5,536 nt of DNA from an uncultured candidate division Zixibacteria bacterium (GTDB lineage Bacteria > Zixibacteria > MSB-5A5 > GN15 > FEB-12), in contig CAJVYT010000297.1 in the NCBI GenBank assembly GCA_913009765.1, positions 1 through 5,536 of the forward strand. Direction: 5' to 3'. This document shows positions 1-5,447 of this stretch, piece by piece; the first letter of the stretch is position 1, and each line of letters begins with the position of its first letter. Under the pieces are notes generated by a model. That model saw nothing but the letters and a program-made list of their open reading frames with translations. It had not been told where the DNA came from and made no database searches. The translations under genes were made by a program, and so were the position numbers.

Positions 1-2
1 GT

Positions 3-218
3 ACCCATGATGCCGTTCGTTTCACGTTCTCGCATGTGGGTACGGCCCTGTGGATGACCACGCTGGTCTTGATCGCCGGTTTCGCAGTACTGGCCTCGTC
101 CAGCTTCAAGCTCAACGTGGACCTGGGCATCCTCACCGCCATCGCTATCAGCATCGCCCTGTTGATGGATTTCCTGTTACTGCCCCCGCTGCTGATGCTT
201 ATGGATAAAGAAAAGTAA
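3..218 (+). CDS. MMPL/RND-family efflux transporter, C-terminal fragment
   Basis: The reading frame is open from the window edge (first full codon at 3) to TAA at 216-218, giving the last 71 residues of a protein that starts upstream. The fragment begins THDAVRFTFSHVG and holds two hydrophobic helices: about ALWMTTLVLIAGFAVLA, then LGILTAIAISIALLMDFLLLPPLLMLM, followed by a short charged tail DKEK. This amphipathic DAVRFTFSHVG entry and the terminal LLPPLL helix are typical of the final two membrane segments of MMPL-type RND exporters of the inner membrane, which use the proton gradient to move lipids or hydrophobic compounds. The internal GTG at 36 is just a valine codon, not a start. The gene is GC-rich with C/G-ending codons, unlike everything to its right, so it marks the chromosomal flank of the cassette array. 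Substrate cannot be inferred from this piece. Confidence 0.85.
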   Translation, partial: THDAVRFTFSHVGTALWMTTLVLIAGFAVLASSSFKLNVDLGILTAIAISIALLMDFLLLPPLLMLMDKEK

Positions 219-230
219 CTTAGAAAGAGA

Positions 231-270
231 AAAGGGGTCTGACCCCTTTAGCCATGACCCCTTTAGCCAT
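231..270. repeat. REP-like palindrome with 15-bp tandem duplication
   Basis: AAAGGGGTCTGACCCCTTT (231-249) is a perfect 9-bp inverted repeat around a single central T. The right half is then extended and duplicated: GACCCCTTTAGCCAT occurs at 241-255 and again, exactly, at 256-270. GGGGTC/GACCCC palindromes of this kind are common intergenic REP-type elements in gammaproteobacteria and are often linked to REP-associated tyrosine transposases; none is encoded in this window. It starts 12 bp after the stop of the efflux gene and could act as a hairpin at the mRNA 3' end, but there is no T-tract that would make it a clear intrinsic terminator. Confidence 0.75.
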
Positions 271-326
271 TTCTTGGCAAAGGCTTCTAGGTGTAAATTT
301 ATGTCAGTTTCCGAGTTCATAGTGAC

Positions 327-395
327 TTATAACGTTGGCGCTGTGCCGCACACAGAGCAACGCGGAGTGTGTCGGAGCAAGCGCCTTTGTTATGT
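327..395 (-). other. attC recombination site (last of the array)
   Basis: Read on the minus strand, the site opens with ACATAAC (395-389), continues AAAGGCGCTTGCTCCGACAC and closes with GCGCCAACGTTATAA (341-327). The GGCGC.../...GCGCC boxes and the imperfect inner arms (GCTCCGACACAC against GTGTGCGGCAC) fold into the usual attC hairpin with mismatches. The inverse core ACATAAC is the exact complement of the GTTATGT core at the other end of this cassette (975-981), as expected for a site formed by one cassette. The TAA stop of the zinc-finger gene (392-390) lies inside the core. Confidence 0.82.
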
Positions 396-980
396 TTCTT
401 TCAATAATCTCATAGCCTTAATCTTTATTTTCTCGGCTTGTGCTCTAATATGAATTAGCTCATCATCTTTAACGCCTAAAAGTATTAAGGCCCTATCATT
501 TTCATTTTTAAACACCCAGTCCAAGTATTGCTCCAAACCTTCATGTTTTACATGTTTATAAAACGTTCCAAGCGATGGGTAGTGCTCTCCATTATTAGTA
601 ATGATGCTCCAGATATACTTTTTGTTTTTTTCTTTAAATAAAGCTTTCCATGTATCAAAATGCCTTTCCCTAGCCTTTAAATCTGCTTCATTTACTAGAA
701 CGCTAGCTTTTTTCATTAATGTATCGTGCTGAGCTACGTTTTCTTTTCTGGCCCAAAAATATCTTTCGTAGGATATCCCCGAGTCAATTGCTCCTTCTGA
801 TTGAAGGATATACACCGCTTTACATTTTGGGCATTTCATTTCCCAATGCTCTCTGTGTCTGTTCCAATCATCCATTTCTGAATGAACGGTATATAGACCT
901 CCTCCACAGGGGCATGGTTCGTTGGTTTCTGACATTAACTCCCAACTCATTTGTGTCTCACGTCCTCAATAGAAACATAA
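333..980 (-). mobile_element. Intact single-gene integron cassette
   Basis: Using the G|TT crossover point of integron integrases, the cassette runs from the TTATGT after the upstream attC to the G of the GTTATAA core of its own attC, 648 bp. It holds one gene (390-950) in the usual orientation with a short leader. The perfect complementarity of its start core and its inverse core supports these limits. Confidence 0.75.
390..950 (-). CDS. Small zinc-finger hypothetical protein (cassette gene)
   Basis: The 186-residue protein has an N-terminal CxC...CxxC knuckle, Cys13, Cys15, Cys40 and Cys43, with PCPCGGGLY before and MKCPKCKAVY after a DDWNRHREHWE helix. This is a rubredoxin/zinc-ribbon-like metal site. 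The rest (about 60-186) is soluble, charged and mostly helical, ending in a Lys/Glu-rich helix; no catalytic motif is recognised. Similar short PCPCG proteins occur as hypothetical genes, often in integrons, without known function. Two starts are possible: ATG at 950, or the in-frame ATG at 935 (Met6, MSETNEPCPC), which has GGGAG just upstream but only 3 bases away. The longer form is given; the shorter one is 181 residues. The stop lies inside attC, so the cassette is very compact. A nucleic-acid-binding role is possible but unproven. Confidence 0.75.
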   Translation of the reverse strand: MSWELMSETNEPCPCGGGLYTVHSEMDDWNRHREHWEMKCPKCKAVYILQSEGAIDSGISYERYFWARKENVAQHDTLMKKASVLVNEADLKARERHFDTWKALFKEKNKKYIWSIITNNGEHYPSLGTFYKHVKHEGLEQYLDWVFKNENDRALILLGVKDDELIHIRAQAEKIKIKAMRLLKET

Positions 981-1066
981 CGACCAAGCTCACCGGCGGC
1001 TAAAAGTTGCAAAGTGAGGTACGAACGGCGCAGCTTTTAGCCGTCCGGTGCAACGCCTTGTTATAC
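975..1066 (-). other. attC recombination site (middle)
   Basis: On the minus strand the site runs from GTATAAC (1066-1060) through AAGGCGTTGCACCGG to CCGGTGAGCTTGGTCGTTATGT (written here as CCGGTGAGCTTGGTC then GTTATGT, 981-975). The inner arms, CACCGGCGGCTAAAAGTTGC at 991-1010 and GCAGCTTTTAGCCGTCCGGT at 1031-1050, pair almost completely, with one unpaired extra base in the right arm. Such extrahelical bases are a hallmark of attC hairpins, used by integrases for strand choice. The DUF4326 gene stops 11 bp before it. Its inverse core GTATAAC does not fully match the core at the other end of the upstream stretch (GTTAGAG at 4528-4522). Confidence 0.85.
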
Positions 1067-1077
1067 GATTTTTGGCA

Positions 1078-1674
1078 CTATTTACCATCATCTAAAGAGT
1101 TAAGATAATTTGCAATTACATCCCCATGACATGCTGCTGGCTTGCAATGACACCCAAGCACTTTCCCTTGTAATTTAAGAGCATCTTCTTTACTACTTTT
1201 TAAAAAGTCACGTTCAAAATCGTATTCGTATTTTCTTATTACTTCGTCTCTGTCTCCATCAAAGCCAATGGCATACGGATTACCCCAAGCTGACCCCCTA
1301 CCTATGTAAATATCATGCGCACTACCCTTGTTAATATTGACTACTTTAGTGAGTTCCGTATTTATTATTCTTGATTTAATACCAACTATATTTGCATTTT
1401 CGATTAAGTGATTGAATGTCTCCCCATCATTGAAGATGATGGCATGAGTGATATTACTTAAATGATCTTCATCTATTGACGATGTAAGAGCATCGTAGAC
1501 ACGTTTATCTGATGCAAGATGCTTATTTATAAAATTGTTATCATCTGCCATATAGGCTATATAAAATTGGTCAAAATTTGAAAGAATGCTAGATATTTTT
1601 CTTTCAAATTTTCCATAGCATGAGAATGCTTGTGGGTAAGCAATTAGTACGGTGGGTGTTGGCTGTGCGCTCAT
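1078..1674 (-). CDS. SLOG-like domain fused to DUF4326
   Basis: The 198-residue soluble protein has two parts. Residues about 7-105 look like a Rossmann-type SLOG/DUF2493-related domain: strand PTVLIAYPQAF, a helix, strand QFYIAYMADD, and the late element ITHAIIFNDGETFNHLIENANIVGIKSRII, which resembles the 'hviafwdG...AKkaGIpvrv' end of that family. The glycine-rich nucleotide loop expected after the second strand is replaced by YMADDNNFINKHLA, so ligand binding may be altered. Residues about 110-192 are DUF4326, with DIYIGRGSAWGNPYAIG (121-137), DEVIRKYEYDF, and the Cys/His cluster LGCHCKPAACHGD (Cys175, His176, Cys177, Cys182, His183). SLOG domains bind or cleave nucleotide-derived ligands; the biochemical role of DUF4326 is unknown to me. 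ATG at 1674 has only a weak, distant GAAGTGG upstream. The DUF4326 call is firm, the SLOG call moderate. Confidence 0.8.
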   Translation of the reverse strand: MSAQPTPTVLIAYPQAFSCYGKFERKISSILSNFDQFYIAYMADDNNFINKHLASDKRVYDALTSSIDEDHLSNITHAIIFNDGETFNHLIENANIVGIKSRIINTELTKVVNINKGSAHDIYIGRGSAWGNPYAIGFDGDRDEVIRKYEYDFERDFLKSSKEDALKLQGKVLGCHCKPAACHGDVIANYLNSLDDGK

Positions 1675-1721
1675 ATTAAATGTACCACTTCAATATCTGT
1701 ATCCCAATGGTTATTCAAATA

Positions 1722-1796
1722 AATAATCGGGGACAGACCACGGTTTTAGGAACTACCTGAGTGAAAATTGAAAACCGTGGTCTGTCCCCGATTATT
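1722..1796. repeat. REP/BIME-like element, perfect 26-bp inverted repeat
   Basis: The arms at 1722-1747 and 1771-1796 are perfect reverse complements over 26 bp around a 23-bp centre (1748-1770). The core CGGGGACAGACCACGGTTTT is of the 'GGGGACAGACCACG' type often found as intergenic REP-like repeats near REP-associated transposases in proteobacteria. It fills most of the 137-bp gap between the coiled-coil gene and the SLOG-DUF4326 gene, where an attC would be expected. The strong hairpin could stall or terminate transcripts or block 3' exonucleases, but there is no run of T after it. Confidence 0.85.
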
Positions 1797-1811
1797 CTTG
1801 ATTGATGTTAC

Positions 1812-3026
1812 TCATTTACCTTTTATCGCTAACTTAATTAAATCGACAAGAGCATTGTATGTAACAGGCTCATTGTCATGAATAGCACGTGACTCTAGGC
1901 CAAAGAATTTATCTGTTAGTTTTTCTTTTATTTGATGTTTTTGTTCTTCTGGGAGTTTCTCAAGATAAGGATCGAGCGATGCGAGCTGTAATTCTGCACT
2001 TCTATTATGCGTCTCATTAGATCTGTGCTTAGCTGACTCTCGCGCTGCATATGCGGCCGGAACACCTAAGATTAAAGCCGCTATTATTCTAAATATAGCT
2101 ATTTTCCAATCAAAACCTTCTTTAACTGAGATAAATACAGTTGCTGCAATTATTCCAACCATAATAAGCATTAAAATAAGCGCAATGTTGCGCCATCTAT
2201 TAGCGGTACTTTTTTCCTCTATAGCAATTTTTTGATAATTACCAGTAACACCAATGTTCCCAATAATTTGTACTAAATTCGCAGCCTCCTCTTTTTTTTC
2301 TTCTAATTCTGATAACAAGTCTGTTGCAGATTTTTCATGCGCACTAACAAGTTCTTTATGTTTCTCATCTAACGCCTCAATGGATGTATTTACTTCTTCG
2401 TCTTTTTCTTCAATGTGCTTAGTTAGTTTCCCGTTAAACTCAGCTTCAAACACATCAAATTGATCCCGCAAATCAGAAACAGACTCTGATATTTGTTTTT
2501 GGCTTTCATCAATTAAGGTGTTTATTTCCTCAAGTTTTGATTCCTGTTCTGTTGATTTGTCCGTTATTTTATTTACTTGCAGTAGTAGATCATCCTTAGA
2601 CTTTGTTATTTCTTGTACGATTTTTTCGACTTGTTTTTTGAATGTTATCGCACTATTAGTGAATGTCTTTTCCGTAACTTTTGGTCTCGGTATTGAGAGT
2701 GAAGCAACTTGTGACGTGAGGTTATCAATGTGTGCTGCTGTATTATTTAAATGAGCAACATTTTTATTTGATATGTAGGAATTTACTTCATTAATTATGC
2801 TTTGGAGATAACTATTAATATTATTTAGAATAGCGTTATTAAATATAGCGGGTATTACATTTTTAAGTGATATAGCTGTATATTCAGTGGCCTGCCGAAT
2901 TCTGTCTACGACGCCAATAATAGTTACATCTTCAGATGCTAAAGCGTCATTATCGATGATGTCCCGCAAGTTTGATAATGTAGTATGAACTGGATGCTCT
3001 TTATATTTATCGTCCCATTGCGACAT
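1812..3026 (-). CDS. Coiled-coil membrane protein with two TM helices
   Basis: The 404-residue protein has a helical N-terminus (1-115), a long Glu/Lys-rich coiled coil at about 120-252, a conserved-looking turn IGNIGVTGNYQK (255-266), then two hydrophobic helices at about 280-300 and 308-328 joined by only KEGFDWK, so the pair probably forms a hairpin with both ends in the cytoplasm. A charged segment RESAKHRSNETHNRSAELQL and a helical tail with LDPYLEKLPEEQKHQIKEKL follow. No enzyme motif is seen. Proteins with this coiled coil, IGxIGVTGNY turn and TM pair occur as hypotheticals in accessory and defence-type loci; that is recall, not a search. Inference: a membrane anchor, sensor or effector, perhaps oligomerising through its coiled coil. 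The start is backed by AGGAAG shortly before ATG. It follows the nuclease gene on the same strand after 242 bp. Confidence 0.75.
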   Translation of the reverse strand: MSQWDDKYKEHPVHTTLSNLRDIIDNDALASEDVTIIGVVDRIRQATEYTAISLKNVIPAIFNNAILNNINSYLQSIINEVNSYISNKNVAHLNNTAAHIDNLTSQVASLSIPRPKVTEKTFTNSAITFKKQVEKIVQEITKSKDDLLLQVNKITDKSTEQESKLEEINTLIDESQKQISESVSDLRDQFDVFEAEFNGKLTKHIEEKDEEVNTSIEALDEKHKELVSAHEKSATDLLSELEEKKEEAANLVQIIGNIGVTGNYQKIAIEEKSTANRWRNIALILMLIMVGIIAATVFISVKEGFDWKIAIFRIIAALILGVPAAYAARESAKHRSNETHNRSAELQLASLDPYLEKLPEEQKHQIKEKLTDKFFGLESRAIHDNEPVTYNALVDLIKLAIKGK

Positions 3027-3054
3027 ATTTCTTCTTCCTATTTTATTTTATTCA

Positions 3055-3061
3055 ATCTAAC
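3055..3061 (-). other. Possible orphan attC core half-site
   Basis: On the minus strand GTTAGAT fits the GTTRRRY core consensus exactly and lies 28 bp before the ATG of the coiled-coil gene, much like the GTTAGAG core 20 bp before the nuclease gene. No partner inverse core or hairpin arms are seen between here and 3268, so it may be a remnant or chance. Confidence 0.25.
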
Positions 3062-3147
3062 AGCTGACTATACAGCAGGTGCTTTAAAATAATTCGACCC
3101 GTCTGGATATTGTGGGCTTAAGCTTATCTTTTTATTATCTTTATTAT

Positions 3148-3184
3148 GGGGACGGAGGGATTAAAATTTAATCTCTCCGTCCCG
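3148..3184. repeat. REP-like imperfect palindrome
   Basis: GGGGACGGAGGGATTAAA (3148-3165) pairs with TTTAATCTCTCCGTCCC (3167-3183), with one mismatch inside the arms and a loop of one base. Just after it, CCCGTTTTCT occurs twice (3181-3190 and 3204-3213). 'GGGGACGGAGGGATTAAA' is another familiar intergenic REP-type motif of proteobacteria. It occupies the middle of the 242-bp gap (3027-3268) between the nuclease and coiled-coil genes; nothing else but the half-site at 3055 was recognised there. Confidence 0.75.
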
Positions 3185-3268
3185 TTTTCTCCGATCCTTC
3201 CGACCCGTTTTCTTAGAATAATTTCCTCATATATTAGAAATAATTGTACTCTGGTTCGGGTTTCGTGA

Positions 3269-4501
3269 CTATGCATCTGAACTAACTGCATTGAGATATT
3301 CACTATATCGTTTTTTTGTTTGGTCAATTAATTCAGAATACGTAAGTATCTTGAAAGACCTTGATCTATGCTTCATAGTTTTTTTAAGGTCTGAATCTAT
3401 CTTACTACCTACCAAATATGCCTCATATGAGGTAAATTGAAAGTAGCTTTCTGCAACTAAAATATATGACTCTAGTTGATTTAGATCGTCTACTTTTAAT
3501 TTATGTGACGGCCTTTTTAATTCAAGAACTATCAATTTACTACCTACTGTACCACATACAAAATCTGGCCTTTTATTCCCATATCTTTTTTTATCTCTTT
3601 TCGTCATTTCTTTTCCTATGGAAGTAAGTAATGTTTTATTTGAAAAGAGAAGCCAATATCTTTCATCAACTAGCCACATCGCACGCTCAAGAATTCTGTG
3701 TATTGAATTATCTCCGATAATCTCATATGTTCTATCATTATTAATTTGGTTTTCGAATAATTCTATAGTTTCTATTCTACCTCTTACCTGCTGCGCAACA
3801 TTAGTAATAACATGTAACGACCAACCTTTAAGTAGAAGATCAAGATCTTCTAGTGCCCTTTGTTTTTGTTTAGGTAATTTTTTAACAACTGAAAGAAAGG
3901 CATTTCTAAACCCAGAATTAGCATTAGTGACGACATCTGATATCTCGCCTAATGTTTCTACAAAGGCATTGAAGTCTGTTTTACCAAGTTTTTCTAAATC
4001 TACTGCTTCAACGACTGATTTAAGAAAATCTGGTTGCTGAGAGACAAGAGACTTAAGATTTTTCTTTTCTTCTTTTGTACTTTTACCGCGTGCTTTTGCT
4101 TGAGCCACAAGTTCTTTTGCTTTATTCCAACCAAGTATTGGCGCAAGATCATTATCAATAATATCTGCCACCTCTTGCCACTGAGTTGCTTTAGGTATAT
4201 GAAATGTCGCACGGCCTCCAGGCCACCATTTACTTAAAGTAATTCTATTAATACTTTCTCCAAAATCAGGGTTTGATTTTGTAATCTGCACACTAAACAT
4301 TCTATTTAGTGGTCGTTTTGCAACAACCCATTCTGGCTCGAACCTTGATTTCTGACATTTCTTACATGTCGTTGCATTATGTGCGTTTTCAGTACCGCAA
4401 CTACTACAAATTCTCTTTCTTGGAGGTTTTCTTGCCTTTTTAGATGCCATAGACTTCTTGGCTTTCTTAGCAGTCTTTGCTGACTTAGCTTTGTTTGCCA
4501 T
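3269..4501 (-). CDS. Zinc-ribbon protein with PD-(D/E)XK (Shedu-like) nuclease domain
   Basis: The 410-residue protein has three visible parts. Residues 1-30 are a Lys/Ala-rich, histone-H1-like tail that would bind nucleic acid unspecifically. Residues 31-50 are a zinc ribbon with Cys32, Cys35, Cys46 and Cys49. After a mostly helical middle (about 60-255), residues about 263-350 look like a PD-(D/E)XK nuclease: helix IHRILERAMWLV (Glu272 possible), RPDFV (Asp313), IVLELKRP (Glu327, Lys329) and then NQLESYI (Gln342, Tyr346). The order 'LxxxLE...W...RPDFV...vLELKRP...Q...Y' is that of DUF4263/SduA, the Shedu anti-phage nuclease, and related enzymes. Metal-dependent DNA cleavage is therefore the expected activity; the target is unknown. 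AGGAAG precedes ATG, and the start is 20 bp from the attC core, as normal for a first cassette gene. The stop is TAG at 3271-3269. Confidence 0.75.
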   Translation of the reverse strand: MANKAKSAKTAKKAKKSMASKKARKPPRKRICSSCGTENAHNATTCKKCQKSRFEPEWVVAKRPLNRMFSVQITKSNPDFGESINRITLSKWWPGGRATFHIPKATQWQEVADIIDNDLAPILGWNKAKELVAQAKARGKSTKEEKKNLKSLVSQQPDFLKSVVEAVDLEKLGKTDFNAFVETLGEISDVVTNANSGFRNAFLSVVKKLPKQKQRALEDLDLLLKGWSLHVITNVAQQVRGRIETIELFENQINNDRTYEIIGDNSIHRILERAMWLVDERYWLLFSNKTLLTSIGKEMTKRDKKRYGNKRPDFVCGTVGSKLIVLELKRPSHKLKVDDLNQLESYILVAESYFQFTSYEAYLVGSKIDSDLKKTMKHRSRSFKILTYSELIDQTKKRYSEYLNAVSSDA

Positions 4502-4521
4502 AGTGATTTCTTCCTAGCGTG

Positions 4522-4578
4522 CTCTAACGATTGAACCAAGCGGCGGCGAAGCCGTCCAACTTTGGCGATTTGTTAGAC
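4522..4578 (-). other. attC recombination site (short, aadA-like length)
   Basis: On the minus strand it reads GTCTAAC (4578-4572), AAATCGCCAAAG, the central hairpin GGACGGCTTCGCCGCCGC, then CTTGGTTCAATC and GTTAGAG (4528-4522). GTCTAAC fits RYYYAAC exactly and the closing core fits GTTRRR. At 57 bp it has the length and layout of the short attC of resistance cassettes. The protease gene stops 6 bp before it and the nuclease gene starts 20 bp after it. Its inverse core predicts that the protease cassette begins with GTTAGAC, off the right end of the contig. Confidence 0.9.
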
Positions 4579-5447
4579 CAATTGTTAAATCTTGCCCTCA
4601 TTAACTAAGCGCCAATAATACTTACCGAAGGTCGTTAGTTTGCAAGATTTCGAATTTATCGCAGCATGGTACATATTATCTTCATCGATTGGCTCTACTA
4701 AACCTGCATTCCTGAATTTAACTAAATCTTTAAATATCGATTCTTTAATATCATCATGCGGCTCTACTTCTGGTTCATATTCAGGTGAAAGTTCAAGTTC
4801 TTCGGCAGGAAGTGGGAAATGACTCACAATCTTTTGAAGTAATTTAATATCAATTTTTGGTGCAGCATCTCGTAAACGCATAAATCTTGATACATTCGAT
4901 TTGAACATAGGTCGCTGATCCCATGCACCAAGAGCATTGTCTAAATAAGTATAAATTCCAGCAGCAGTAACTTCCCCTAACAGACCTGCAGCACCCCCCT
5001 CTATCGCTTCCACTAATAAAGATGTAAATACACCTCCACCACCCTCTTCGAGAGCTTCCTGATTCGCACGAGTTGCAGTAATTACTGATATACCTTCAGA
5101 TAATATTACTTTTTCATTGTTAATTTCTGGAATCGTTCCAAATGCTCCGCTATTACAACAATCTAAGGTAATAAATATTTCTCCAACCTGTGAATCATTT
5201 GCCATCGCAAGTATTTCGCTCATTGAAATACCAACATCATATTCCTCTGCGTCAGGTGTAACGATAAATCCACCAATCCCCTCTATTGTCCCATGTCCTG
5301 AAAAATGCAAGAAAGCAACATCACCGGGTTGACCAAATAAGTCTGATATGGCTTTTCGTAAAATAGGTCTGGTTATATTTGAAGGTGGTGAAGCGATAAC
5401 TTCACATTGGAAGTTTAATGTGCCATTGTGGTTTCGAGATAATATTG
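4528..5447 (-). mobile_element. Integron cassette, truncated by contig end
   Basis: This is the 3' part of a cassette carrying the caspase-like gene and its attC. The upstream boundary is lost where adapter sequence begins at 5448. Confidence 0.7.
4585..5447 (-). CDS. Caspase-like protease (peptidase C14) with winged-helix-like tail, 5'-truncated
   Basis: About 286 genuine residues remain, starting ILSRNHNGTLNF. The frame continues to a GTG at 5481, but those first 12 codons (VTGVQTCALPI...) are Illumina adapter, so the true N-terminus is missing. Counted from the first genuine residue, the caspase fold shows DVAFLHFSGHG with catalytic His51 and IFITLDCCNSGAFG with catalytic Cys97 (second Cys of DCCNSG), then SVITATRANQEALE and GGGVFTSLLVEAI, the usual later strands and helix. 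A Pro/Glu-rich linker (about 212-235) leads to a winged-helix-like end, FKDLVKFRNAGLVEP...KLTTFGKYYWRLVNEGKI, with 'LTxxGxxYWRLV'. Prokaryotic caspase-like proteases cleave proteins, often after activation by a sensor domain or partner, and act in regulated cell death and phage defence. The substrate is unknown; the gene may lack only a short N-terminal piece of the fold. Confidence 0.85.

Larger units (their letters stand above)
981..4527 (-). mobile_element. Three-gene stretch between two attC sites, probably degenerate cassettes
   Basis: From one G|TT crossover to the next this stretch is 3547 bp and carries three genes in the same direction. It is long for a single cassette. No complete attC was seen at 1675-1811 or 3027-3268, where REP-like palindromes sit instead. 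The start core (GTTAGAG) and the terminal inverse core (GTATAAC, complement GTTATAC) differ at two of seven positions. It may be two or three cassettes whose internal attC sites were lost, or one unusual multi-gene cassette. Confidence 0.5.
327..5447 (-). mobile_element. Distal end of an integron gene-cassette array
   Basis: Three attC-like sites with outer core pairs of the RYYYAAC...GTTRRRY type bound AT-rich genes that are all on the minus strand, with stop codons close to or inside the attC. The attC sites share orientation. In integrons cassettes read away from attI/intI, so the integrase should lie past the right end of the contig. The last attC is 109 bp from the end of the efflux gene, which places the outer boundary of the array near 320. 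The attC sites differ in length (57, 92 and 69 bp) and in sequence, so the cassettes have mixed origins. No integrase gene is present, so the integron class is unknown. Confidence 0.8.

Noticed and set aside
36..218. A stand-alone 60-residue membrane protein starting at GTG 36
   Set aside because: The frame is open to the window edge and the upstream residues (DAVRFTFSH) continue the RND family match, so it is a partial gene.
719..1003. 94-codon plus-strand frame
   Set aside because: It is antisense to the zinc-finger gene, runs into the attC, and has no recognisable protein features.
1722..1796. Intrinsic terminator or attC for the coiled-coil gene
   Set aside because: The hairpin is strong but has no T-tract, and the arms lack attC core sequences; a REP-like repeat explains it better.
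3027..3130. Sigma-70 promoter before the coiled-coil gene (TATAGT on the minus strand)
   Set aside because: The -10-like hexamer has no convincing -35 element at the right distance.
3124..3327. 67-codon minus-strand frame across the nuclease stop
   Set aside because: It overlaps the nuclease C-terminus in another frame and ends inside the REP-like repeat; no ribosome-binding site or family likeness.
3618..4040. 140-codon plus-strand frame
   Set aside because: It is the antisense shadow of the nuclease gene, with Ser/Leu-rich composition typical of such shadows.
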